Origin: Halalkalicoccus sp. CGA53
Lineage (GTDB): Archaea; Halobacteriota; Halobacteria; Halobacteriales; Halalkalicoccaceae
DNA length: 64,000 nt
Assembly (NCBI RefSeq): GCF_036429475.1
Contig: NZ_CP144125.1
Span: 1,426,001 to 1,490,000, forward strand
Direction: 5' to 3'
Below the pieces are notes generated by a model, which was not told the origin of the DNA, made no database searches, and saw nothing but the letters and a program-made list of their open reading frames with translations. The translations under genes were made by a program, and so were the position numbers. Positions 32,607 through 39,737 of the stretch are shown here, in pieces. Positions within the stretch are counted from its first letter, which is position 1. Each line of letters starts with the position of its first letter.

Positions 32607-33221
32607 TCAGTCGGGGTCGTAGCGGATCAGCTCGTCGGCTCGCGCGGCGAACCGCGCGGTCTCCCCGTCGAAGGAGTCGGCGTACCGGACCAGGAGGGTG
32701 ATGAGCGTCTCCGGACGCTCGATCTCGGTCCCCTCCTCGCGGCTGAGCACGCCCGCTTCCGCCAGTTCCGAGAGCGTCCGGCTCACCGTCGCCCGGGAGA
32801 CCTCGGCCCGCTGGGCGAGCGCGGTCCCCGTGGCGTCGGGATCGGCCAGCAGCGCGAGCACCACCGCTCGCGGCGTCTCCCGGCGGAGGTAGCCGAGCGC
32901 CGTCCGCTCGAACGCGGAGAACTGGCCCGTCGGGAAGTAGCGTCTGTACTCCCCGTCGGCGTGGCTCTCGATCGAGCCGGCGTCGACCAGCCGCCGGAGG
33001 TGGTGCTGGGTCTCGCCGGTGCCGAGCGAGAGGTCGTCGCGCACCTTCGAGAAGTGTGCGCCAGGCGTCGTCGTGAGGTAGCCGGCGATCGCACGCCGGG
33101 TGTCGTTTCCTTCGTTCGCCGACGCCTCGTCGCCGACCAGGCTCACGAGCGGGCTGGACGCTCCGAGCGCGGCGAAGCGCCTGAGCGTCGTCCGCTTCTC
33201 CCGGTCGACGCGCTCTGTCAT
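32607..33221 (-). CDS. Two-domain winged-helix transcriptional regulator
   Basis: A 204-residue regulator with two wHTH units. The first (~40-100) contains RRAIAGYLTTTPGAHFSKVRDDLSLGTGETQHHLRRLVDAGSIESHADGEYRRYF; the second (~103-165) contains VVLALLADPDATGTALAQRAEVSRATVSRTLSELAEAGVLSREEG. The N-terminal 25 residues are a short hydrophobic patch (LRRFAALGASSPLVSLVG). Its stop codon immediately abuts the convergent HAD gene stop. It may regulate the phosphonate operon, but the convergent arrangement does not prove it. A TTTTACAC box (33243-33250) lies 22-29 nt upstream of the ATG. Confidence 0.8.
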   Translation of the reverse strand: MTERVDREKRTTLRRFAALGASSPLVSLVGDEASANEGNDTRRAIAGYLTTTPGAHFSKVRDDLSLGTGETQHHLRRLVDAGSIESHADGEYRRYFPTGQFSAFERTALGYLRRETPRAVVLALLADPDATGTALAQRAEVSRATVSRTLSELAEAGVLSREEGTEIERPETLITLLVRYADSFDGETARFAARADELIRYDPD

Positions 33222-33242
33222 CGAGACGTATACGGACGGGCC

Positions 33243-33250
33243 GTGTAAAA
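33243..33250 (-). promoter_or_regulatory. TATA box of the two-domain regulator
   Basis: TTTTACAC on the minus strand, 22-29 nt before ATG 33221, implying a leaderless transcript. Confidence 0.5.
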
Positions 33251-33313
33251 CCGCTTCGACCCTCCGATCGGTTCCCTCCCGCCTAACGCTGCCTTACTGT
33301 CCGCCTATCGGGC

Positions 33314-34489
33314 TCAGTCGAGCTCCTTCTCGATCTCCTCGCCCATCTCCCCTTCCATCTCATCGACCTCATCGTCGAGGTCCGCCTCCACGTCGTCGAG
33401 CACCTCGTCGGCGCTCTCGATCGACGTCGGGTCCTGGCCCTCCTTGATCGCCTGGGCCTCCTGTTCCATCTTCTCCATCTGCTCGGCGCCGATCTCGGCC
33501 TCCTCGTCGATCTGGCCGAGCAGTTCGTCGATGTTATCGAGTCCGAGCAGTTCGCGCGTCTCGTCGTCGAAGCCCTGGCTGTCGAGCTGTCCCTCGTCGA
33601 GCTTCACGTCGCTGCCCGAGAGGTGCTTGCCGTACCGGCCCACCAGCGAGGTGAGCTCCTGAGGGAGGACGAACGTGGTGGACTCGCCCTGTCCGATCGC
33701 CTCCAGCGTGTCCATCCCGCGCTCGATGATCGCGCGCTCGCCCATCGACTCGGCGGATTTCGCTCGCAGCACGGTCGAGACCGCATCACCCTGGGCCTCT
33801 AAGATCTGGCTCTGTTTCTCACCCTGTGCGCGGATGATGTTCGACTGCTTATCACCCTCCGCCTTCTCGATCGCGCTCCGACGTTCACCCTGGGCCTCCA
33901 GGATCATCGCACGCCGCTTTCGCTCGGCGGAGGTCTGCTGCTCCATAGCGCGCTGGACGTCCTGGCTCGGATTCACTTCTCTCACTTCGACCGACTCCAC
34001 GCGGATACCCCACTCGTCGGTCGGCTCGTCGAGCTCCTTTCGGATCTTCGCGTTGATCTCCTGGCGCTTGTTCAGCGTGTCGTCGAGCTCCATGTCACCC
34101 AGGACGGCCCTGAGCGTGGTCTGTGCGAGGTTCGAGACCGCCTTCTTGTAATCGTCGACCTCGAGGAACGCCTTCTTCGCGTCCATCACCTTGATGTAGA
34201 CGACGGCGTCGGCGGTCACCGGCGAGTTGTCGCGGGTGATCGCTTCCTGGCGGGGGACGTCGAGGGTCTGTGTCCGCATGTCGAAGCGATGCGTCGCGCT
34301 CACGAACGGGGGGATGAAGTGGATCCCCGGGTCGAGGAGCTTCCGGTACTCCCCGAACACCGTCAGCGCGCGTTTCTCGGTCGCGTCCACGATCTCGACC
34401 ATCTGCCAGACCGTGACGATGGCGAGAAACAGGATCAGAAGCCCCACGAACGCGAGCGTGAGTTCGACCTGCAGCGGTGCGAAGTTCAT
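33314..34489 (-). CDS. SPFH/band-7 (stomatin-like) membrane protein
   Basis: A 391-residue band 7 protein. One N-terminal helix (residues ~9-33) precedes the SPFH domain (VDATEKRALTVFGEYRKLLDPGIHFIPPF, then VVYIKVMDAKKAFLEVDDYKKAVSNLAQTTLRAVLG). The region after ~190 is a long coiled coil (EQQTSAERKRRAMILEAQGERRSAIEKAEGDKQSN), and the C-terminus is acidic. Stomatins organise membrane microdomains and associate with NfeD partners and proteases. The NfeD-like gene lies just upstream on the same strand with its own promoter, the standard pairing. TATA GGTAAAAGG (minus-strand CCTTTTACC, 34512-34520) supports ATG 34489. Confidence 0.9.
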   Translation of the reverse strand: MNFAPLQVELTLAFVGLLILFLAIVTVWQMVEIVDATEKRALTVFGEYRKLLDPGIHFIPPFVSATHRFDMRTQTLDVPRQEAITRDNSPVTADAVVYIKVMDAKKAFLEVDDYKKAVSNLAQTTLRAVLGDMELDDTLNKRQEINAKIRKELDEPTDEWGIRVESVEVREVNPSQDVQRAMEQQTSAERKRRAMILEAQGERRSAIEKAEGDKQSNIIRAQGEKQSQILEAQGDAVSTVLRAKSAESMGERAIIERGMDTLEAIGQGESTTFVLPQELTSLVGRYGKHLSGSDVKLDEGQLDSQGFDDETRELLGLDNIDELLGQIDEEAEIGAEQMEKMEQEAQAIKEGQDPTSIESADEVLDDVEADLDDEVDEMEGEMGEEIEKELD

Positions 34490-34511
34490 ATCGACCAGTA
34501 TGAACGACGGA

Positions 34512-34520
34512 GGTAAAAGG
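34512..34520 (-). promoter_or_regulatory. TATA box of the stomatin-like gene
   Basis: CCTTTTACC on the minus strand, 23-31 nt before ATG 34489; lies in the 57-bp gap after the NfeD gene, so the stomatin-like gene can be expressed independently. Confidence 0.45.
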
Positions 34521-34546
34521 GTTCTCATGGACCGCACGACGGCGGC

Positions 34547-35131
34547 TCAGCCGGTCTCGTACTCGGTCTCGCGCTCGCCCGCCGGATCGACCGCGTCGAC
34601 CGCCTCCTCTGGCTCGCGACCGCGCGCGAGTTCGCGGTCAATCTGGTCCTCGATCGCACCGAGCGCCTCGACGCGCACGACGTTTCCGCCGCCGGGATCG
34701 ACGACGATCACCTCCTCGCCCTCGGGGATTTCGCTGTCGAACGACCGGGCGGCGTAGTGGGGGTTGAAGCCGCCGCTCTCGAGTTTTATCTCGCCGGAGG
34801 TCGGGGTGACGCGCTCGGTCACCCGGCCGGTACGACCCTTGAGCGAGTCCGAATCGCTGGTCCTGGCCGTCCCCTTCCCGCCGTAGAGGTCGAGTTCGCG
34901 GTAGGCGAACAGCGCGACGCCACCGATCAGCAGCACGAGCATCGCGAGCACTGCGGAGAGCACGACGCCGCCGATGAACTGCCCGAGGACCAGGCCCGCG
35001 AGCCCCGCGACGATCAGGGCCACGCCGAGGACGATGAGGTGGGCTCCGGGTGCGATCGCCTCGGCGACCGCGAGGATGACCCCGACGACGAGGAGGACGA
35101 TGGGCAGCGACTCGCCCAGGATCTCTACCAT
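34547..35131 (-). CDS. nfeD: NfeD-like membrane protein
   Basis: A 194-residue NfeD homologue. Two or three N-terminal helices (residues ~8-75: LPIVLLVVGVILAVAEAIAPGAHLIVLGVALIVAGLAGLVLG and VVLSAVLAMLVLLIGGVALFAY) precede an OB-fold (~95-155; KGRTGRVTERVTPTSGEIKLESG and EGEEVIVVDPGGGNVVRVEAL). The tail is acidic and charged. NfeD proteins partner with stomatin-like proteins in membrane quality control; the stomatin-like gene directly follows. A CGTTAATC box at 35155-35162 sits 24-31 nt before the ATG. Confidence 0.88.
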   Translation of the reverse strand: MVEILGESLPIVLLVVGVILAVAEAIAPGAHLIVLGVALIVAGLAGLVLGQFIGGVVLSAVLAMLVLLIGGVALFAYRELDLYGGKGTARTSDSDSLKGRTGRVTERVTPTSGEIKLESGGFNPHYAARSFDSEIPEGEEVIVVDPGGGNVVRVEALGAIEDQIDRELARGREPEEAVDAVDPAGERETEYETG

Positions 35132-35154
35132 AGCAGGAGGTTAGAACGCCAGCC

Positions 35155-35162
35155 GATTAACG
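35155..35162 (-). promoter_or_regulatory. TATA box of the NfeD gene
   Basis: CGTTAATC on the minus strand, 24-31 nt before ATG 35131. Confidence 0.45.
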
Positions 35163-35171
35163 TTTCCGTGC

Positions 35172-35408
35172 TTAGATGAGCCCGATCCCGTAGGCGATCA
35201 CGCCGACCGTGAGCGCCACGCCGAGGACGACGAACAGCGCGTTCTCCGCGCGCACCTCCTGTGGTTCGATCTCCCGACGGATCGGCTCCGCTTCGTCCTC
35301 CGTCGTCTCCGCGTCCTCGGAGGCGTCCGCGTCCGCTTCGTCTTCGGGGTCGTCGAACTCGTCGACCGAAAACCGCCACTCCTCCTCGGAGTCCTCAGTC
35401 TCACTCAT
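35172..35408 (-). CDS. Small acidic single-helix membrane protein (DUF7312-like)
   Basis: A 78-residue protein. Residues 1-52 are extremely acidic (EDSEEEWRFSVDEFDDPEDEADADASEDAE) and a C-terminal transmembrane helix ALFVVLGVALTVGVIAYGIGLI spans 57-78, with almost no residues beyond, as in tail-anchored proteins. It belongs to a conserved haloarchaeal family of unknown function. It lies between pyruvate kinase and the NfeD gene, in the same orientation, 47 nt after the pyk stop. Confidence 0.75.
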   Translation of the reverse strand: MSETEDSEEEWRFSVDEFDDPEDEADADASEDAETTEDEAEPIRREIEPQEVRAENALFVVLGVALTVGVIAYGIGLI

Positions 35409-35455
35409 GCGGAAGGAAGGTGCCGTGGAGCCAAAAACCTTCCAGCCTCGCGGCG

Positions 35456-37207
35456 CTACCGCCGGTCCTCGCCCGCGAGTTCGCCCTCGTAGATCACGCC
35501 GCGCTCGCCGTCGACGGTGACGGTCGTCCCGCTCTCGACAGCCGAGAGGTCCGCGCCGCTCACCATCGGGATGCCGAGTTCGCGCGCGACCATCGCGGGG
35601 TAGCCGGTCATCCCCGGACGGGCGTCGACGATCCCCCGGACGTGATTGAGTGGGCCGGCGAACTCCGCGTCGAAACCCGGCGGGAGGGAGACGATCGCGC
35701 CCTCCGGAACCGACGAGAGGTCGCCGTCGGCCGAGTGGTGGAGGGGACCGGTCGCCCGCTTCGCGACGACGCTCGTTCCGGTCGCGAGCGTCTCGGCGGC
35801 GACGTGGACTTTCAGCATGTTCGTCGTGTTCGCCCGCTCGAGTTCGGTCATCATCCCCGAGAGCGCGACGACCGTGTCGCCGGTTTCGGCCGCCCCGACC
35901 GCGAGCGTCGCCCCGACCGCGGTGTCGATCACCTCGTCGGCGGTCATGTCCTCTAAGTTCGTGTACTGTGCCCGGACGCCCCACGTCAGCGCGAGCTTCC
36001 GCCGCACGTTCTCGTTGGGCGTCGCGGCCACCACCGGAACGCCGGGTCGGAACTTCGCGAGTCGCTCGGCGGTGTAGCCCGACTCGCTCACCGCGACGAC
36101 CGCGCTCGCGTCGATGTCCCGTGCGAGGAATCGCGCCGACCGCGCGAGCGCCTCCGTGCGAGAGCCCTCCGCCGAGGTCGGCATCCGTCCCTCGCGGAGT
36201 TCGTCGTACTCGTGGCTCGCTTCGGCCTCGCGGACGATCCGGTCCATCGCCTCCACGACGCGCACCGGGTGCGCTCCGATCGCCGTCTCCCCCGAGAGCA
36301 TCACCGCGTCGGTGCCGTCGAGCACCGCGTTCGCCACGTCTGAGGCCTCGGCGCGGGTCGGCCGTCGCGAGGCGACCATCGAATCGAGCATCTCCGTCGC
36401 CGTGATCACCGGCGTCCCCCGAGCCCGACACTTCCGGATGATCCGCTTCTGGACGATCGGGACGTCCTCCATCGGACACTCGACGCCGAGGTCGCCACGC
36501 GCGACCATCACGCCGTAGGAGGCCTCGATTATCTCCCCCAGGTTCTCGACCGCGTCGGCGCGTTCGATCTTCGAGACGATCGGGATGTTCGCACCCGCCT
36601 CCTCGAGTACCGACCCGACCTCGTAGACGTCCTCCGCGCCCCCGACGAAGCTCGCCGCGACGAAGTCCACGCCCATCTCCGCCGCGAGTTCGAGATCGGC
36701 TCTATCGGACTCGGTGACGACGTCGAGCGCTAAGTCGACACCCGGGACGTTCACCCCCTTACGGCTCCCGAGGTCACCGCCGCTCTCGACGCGGGCGGTG
36801 ACGACCCCATCGTCGTTCGCCTCCACGACCGTCTCGATCAGGCCGTCGTCGAGCAGCACTTGATCACCGGGCTCGACCGCGTCGATCGGGAGCGAGAGAC
36901 CGACCTCCTCTTCGGTCGCCTCCTCCCCGACGACGAACCGGACCTCGCTCCCCGCCTCCAGGCCGATCTCCCCCTCTATCGGCGCTGTCCTGACCTCCGG
37001 GCCCTTCGTGTCGAGCATCGCCGCCAGCGAGGTGTCGATCTCGCGGTCGACGGCCTGGATCCGCTCGATCAGCTCCCGCCGATCGTCGATCGTGCCGTGG
37101 CTCGCGTTCAGCCTGGCGACCGACATCCCCGCCCGTGCGAGGCGGGCGATCGTCTCCCGGTCGTCCGACGCCGGCCCGAGCGTACAGACGATCTTCGCGT
37201 TTCTCAT
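35456..37207 (-). CDS. pyk: Pyruvate kinase with C-terminal PEP-utiliser-like domain
   Basis: A 583-residue pyruvate kinase making ATP and pyruvate from PEP. The catalytic barrel starts MRNAKIVCTLGPASDD, with the substrate/metal segment VPIVSKIERADAVENL and EASYGVMVARGDLGVECPMEDVPIVQKRIIRK, then the RPTRAEASDVANAVLDGTDAVMLSGETAIGAHPVRVVEAM signature. The allosteric C domain (~350-470) follows. The last ~100 residues resemble the PEP-utiliser mobile domain, with FAGPLNHVRGIVDARPGMTGYPAMVARELGIPMVSG. This extension occurs in several archaeal and bacterial PykA proteins; its role is probably allosteric. Confidence 0.94.
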   Translation of the reverse strand: MRNAKIVCTLGPASDDRETIARLARAGMSVARLNASHGTIDDRRELIERIQAVDREIDTSLAAMLDTKGPEVRTAPIEGEIGLEAGSEVRFVVGEEATEEEVGLSLPIDAVEPGDQVLLDDGLIETVVEANDDGVVTARVESGGDLGSRKGVNVPGVDLALDVVTESDRADLELAAEMGVDFVAASFVGGAEDVYEVGSVLEEAGANIPIVSKIERADAVENLGEIIEASYGVMVARGDLGVECPMEDVPIVQKRIIRKCRARGTPVITATEMLDSMVASRRPTRAEASDVANAVLDGTDAVMLSGETAIGAHPVRVVEAMDRIVREAEASHEYDELREGRMPTSAEGSRTEALARSARFLARDIDASAVVAVSESGYTAERLAKFRPGVPVVAATPNENVRRKLALTWGVRAQYTNLEDMTADEVIDTAVGATLAVGAAETGDTVVALSGMMTELERANTTNMLKVHVAAETLATGTSVVAKRATGPLHHSADGDLSSVPEGAIVSLPPGFDAEFAGPLNHVRGIVDARPGMTGYPAMVARELGIPMVSGADLSAVESGTTVTVDGERGVIYEGELAGEDRR

Positions 37208-37612
37208 ACGGGGTGTAGATCACAACCCGGCAAAAAGACCAACGGTTACCCCGTTCCGAGTGAGGTTTTTCGGTCCCGGGAGTCGGACGATGGAGGTCGC
37301 CGCGACCGAGCGCGTTGCGGATTTAATTATGGCTGGTGGGCCCTCGTTGAATACCCAGTACTGGGATACGGGTGTTGCAGGGATTGGGTGGTTTCGCCTG
37401 TGGTCCGGTGAATCCGCCGATGCGTAGATATGCGAACTGACACTGTAATTCCTCCGGTTCCCAACAATGTTCGGAGCGTCGTGCGAGATGCACGAGCGCA
37501 CCTTATTTCACCTAATCTTGCCTAAGGCTGTACGAATACTGTTGTATAATTTGTAATATGTGAAAATTTAACTTCGCCAGCATTATGACCTCGGCATCAA
37601 TAGCGTTCGTCG
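37208..37612. other. Gene-free 405-bp stretch with lower GC
   Basis: No recognisable gene occupies this gap between pyk and the NarK-like gene. A 45-codon frame at 37290-37427 has no recognisable feature. A perfect 12-bp palindrome CCCAGTACTGGG sits at 37354-37365. A CCTAA-N5-CCTAA repeat at 37511-37525 followed by GCCTAAGGC is a weak metal-regulator-like motif. The final ~60 bp are AT-rich (TATAATTTGTAATATG; AAAATTTAAC) and likely hold the promoter of the transporter. Confidence 0.55.
37566..37572 (+). promoter_or_regulatory. TATA-like element upstream of the NarK-like gene
   Basis: ATTTAAC, 41-47 nt before ATG 37613, preceded by the AT-rich TATAATTTGTAATATG block. This predicts a short leader of about 15-20 nt. 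Confidence 0.4.
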
Positions 37613-38956
37613 ATGGCCGACGAGGAACGACTAAAACGCGAATACAACCTTACCGGAACTCCCCGCCGAGGGATGAGTATCGCGACGATCGGCTTTTTCG
37701 TCTCGCTCACTGTCATCGTCTTTTACGGCGTTGCGGGCCCTACGTTTCAGGAATCACTGGGGCTGTCCGGCGCGATGCTCGGCTTGCTGTTGTCGTCCCC
37801 TCACATTACGAAAGCGCTGTTACGCATTCCGTTCGGGGCATGGGTGGACGACGCCGGTGGCAAAAAGCCGTTTCTCGTCCTTCTCATACTGACCTGTATC
37901 GGGATCGCTGGCTTGGTCGTCCTCCTTCTCGTCACGTACCCGGATAATTTCGGCTCACACCTCTACCCCCTCCTGTTGCTGTTCGGCATCCTGGCGGGCT
38001 GTGGTGGGGCGACGTTTTCGGTCGGGATCGCCCAGACCTCCTACTGGTACCCGAGTGACCAACAGGGATACGCGATGGGGGTCTTCGCCGGTGCCGGCAA
38101 CATCGGGCCGGGAATTGCCAATTTCGCGATGCCGATTGCGATCGGGGCAGCTGGATTGACGCTGGCCTACGCCGGCTGGTTCGCAGCAATGGTACTTGTC
38201 ACGGTGTTTTACGCCGTCTATGCGGTCGATTCGTACTATTTTCAGCTGCGGAAGGATGGGGTTAACCGGGAGAAAGCGAAAACGGTCGCGTCCGAGCTCG
38301 GTCAAGACGTCTTTCCAGCGGGCAGTACCAAGGAATCGTTGAAGAAATCCTCCTCAAACAAAAAGACCTGGGCGCTCGTGTTCATGTACACGATCTCCTT
38401 CGGAGGTGGGTTTACGGCCCTCTCTACGTGGTATCCGACGTACTGGAATCAGTTTCACGAATTCAGTCTAACGATAGCTGGCCTGTTAGCCGGTATCTTC
38501 GTTGTCTACGGCTCGCTAATCAGAATTCCTGGAGGCTCGCTGAGTGATCGGTTCGGGGGAGAGAACGTCGGGATCGTCAGCTTCGCGATCATGGCCATTG
38601 GAGGGGTGATCGTCATGTTTTCACAGGCGTTCGTCCCGGCCTTTGTCGGGATGATGGTGATCGGAACCGGGATGGGGATCGTGAACGCTGCGATTTTCGA
38701 GCTGGTACCCAAGTACGTGCCGGAGGCGGTCGGCGGTGCATCAGGCTGGATCGGTGGGATCGGCGGTACTGGAACGCTCGTGATTCTCCCCGTACTTGGC
38801 GTGTTCGTCGACCTCTACGGCGTGGTCGGCTATGCCTGGGGCTTTGTCCTCTTCGCCGTCCTGAGTACGATCTGCGTGGGAGTCATGATCGTGCTCAAAT
38901 ACACCGTGTCGGAACCCGAAGGCGGGGAAGGGATCGAGGATACCCCAGTTCACTGA
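37613..38956 (+). CDS. Nitrate/nitrite transporter of the MFS NNP (NarK-like) family
   Basis: A 447-residue MFS protein with about 12 helices. The nitrate-porter signature lies in MGVFAGAGNIGPGIANFAMP (residues ~160-179) and its repeat in SGWIGGIGGTGTLVILPVLG (~378-397). The MFS motif A loop is FGAWVDDAGGKKPFL. FGGGFTALSTWYPTYW follows in helix 7. It would import nitrate or export nitrite. Codon choice is noticeably less GC-biased than neighbours (TTT, TTA, GGA, CGA frequent), suggesting recent acquisition. No nitrate reductase is in the window. A UspA gene follows convergently with a 9-nt gap. Confidence 0.85.
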   Translation: MADEERLKREYNLTGTPRRGMSIATIGFFVSLTVIVFYGVAGPTFQESLGLSGAMLGLLLSSPHITKALLRIPFGAWVDDAGGKKPFLVLLILTCIGIAGLVVLLLVTYPDNFGSHLYPLLLLFGILAGCGGATFSVGIAQTSYWYPSDQQGYAMGVFAGAGNIGPGIANFAMPIAIGAAGLTLAYAGWFAAMVLVTVFYAVYAVDSYYFQLRKDGVNREKAKTVASELGQDVFPAGSTKESLKKSSSNKKTWALVFMYTISFGGGFTALSTWYPTYWNQFHEFSLTIAGLLAGIFVVYGSLIRIPGGSLSDRFGGENVGIVSFAIMAIGGVIVMFSQAFVPAFVGMMVIGTGMGIVNAAIFELVPKYVPEAVGGASGWIGGIGGTGTLVILPVLGVFVDLYGVVGYAWGFVLFAVLSTICVGVMIVLKYTVSEPEGGEGIEDTPVH

Positions 38957-38965
38957 TCGACCGAG

Positions 38966-39397
38966 CTACTCGTTGGCCCGTCGGGCGATCATCACCGAGA
39001 CGGGTGCGTTCCGAAGAACACGTTCGGCAACACTGCCGAGCAGGATTCGGGAGAGACCGGAGCGGCCGTGGCTCCCGATAACGATATGATCGATATCATT
39101 GGCTTTAGCGTAACGAATGATCTCCTCCGCAGGCTGTCCGGTCTCGAGGACGGTTTCCAATGACACGTTGTATTCGTCGGCGGCGTTCTGGGCTTCTTCG
39201 AAGAGTTCCATCGCGTCTTCTTTCTTGGCTTCGTAGAGACTCTCTGCAGCTCCGCCTTCGGGGCCGTGAGTGAAGTCAGCGGTATCGACGACATGCAGGA
39301 GAATGATTTCATCGGCGTTGAATGCCTCGAGTGCTTCTTTGAGTGCATATCGAGCGGGTCCTGAATCATCATACGGGACGAGGATCCGTTCGTTCAT
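38966..39397 (-). CDS. Universal stress protein UspA family
   Basis: A 143-residue single-domain UspA. The ATP-binding motif G-2x-G-9x-G-(S/T) is seen as GSHGRSGLSRILLGSVAERV (residues ~111-130), and VPYDDSGPARYALKEALE holds the N-terminal nucleotide loop. It is therefore an ATP-binding Usp. Its GC-bias is as low as that of the NarK-like gene with which it shares a locus, supporting joint acquisition. ATG 39397 has TATA ATTTAACA at 39422-39429. Confidence 0.9.
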   Translation of the reverse strand: MNERILVPYDDSGPARYALKEALEAFNADEIILLHVVDTADFTHGPEGGAAESLYEAKKEDAMELFEEAQNAADEYNVSLETVLETGQPAEEIIRYAKANDIDHIVIGSHGRSGLSRILLGSVAERVLRNAPVSVMIARRANE

Positions 39398-39737
39398 GGG
39401 GAGTGGTAGCGCCGGAACCGTGTTAAATGATCGGCATTTCTTTCAGGAACATAGTCAGTCGCAGCTTGATATCGCCTTTCAAACATCATGAATGGCTTAC
39501 GTTTGATACCCCCGCTTCTCAGTGCAGCACTCATCCTTTCTATACATCTATCAGACTTGATAGCCAGCAGAGAGGGCTACTACCGATAACTACACCTCCT
39601 GCACTAATCGATTCGGATGAGAACAGGAGATCCGGTCTGCGAACCGTCGCGTACCTCGCTCAGAACAGGTACTAGGAGAATCACCGTCAACGATCCGAAT
39701 AACAGAAGACTACACGAAAATCCGAACTACCCCACGA
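39398..39737. other. Gene-free 340-bp AT-richer stretch
   Basis: Between uspA and metG. No coding potential; no tRNA or repeat recognised. Base composition is clearly lower in GC than the metG gene next to it, so it marks the right edge of the acquired NarK/UspA segment. The only feature assigned is the uspA promoter at its left end. Confidence 0.55.
39422..39429 (-). promoter_or_regulatory. TATA box of the uspA gene
   Basis: CATTTAAC on the minus strand, 25-32 nt before ATG 39397. Confidence 0.5.

Noticed and set aside
37290-37427. A 45-codon frame between pyk and the NarK-like gene
   Set aside because: Unrecognisable sequence, atypical codon use and no promoter; left as part of the intergenic stretch.
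37511-37528. CCTAATCTTGCCTAAGGC as a DtxR/SirR-type iron or manganese box upstream of the transporter
   Set aside because: Direct rather than inverted TTAGG repeats with wrong spacing; too weak to call.
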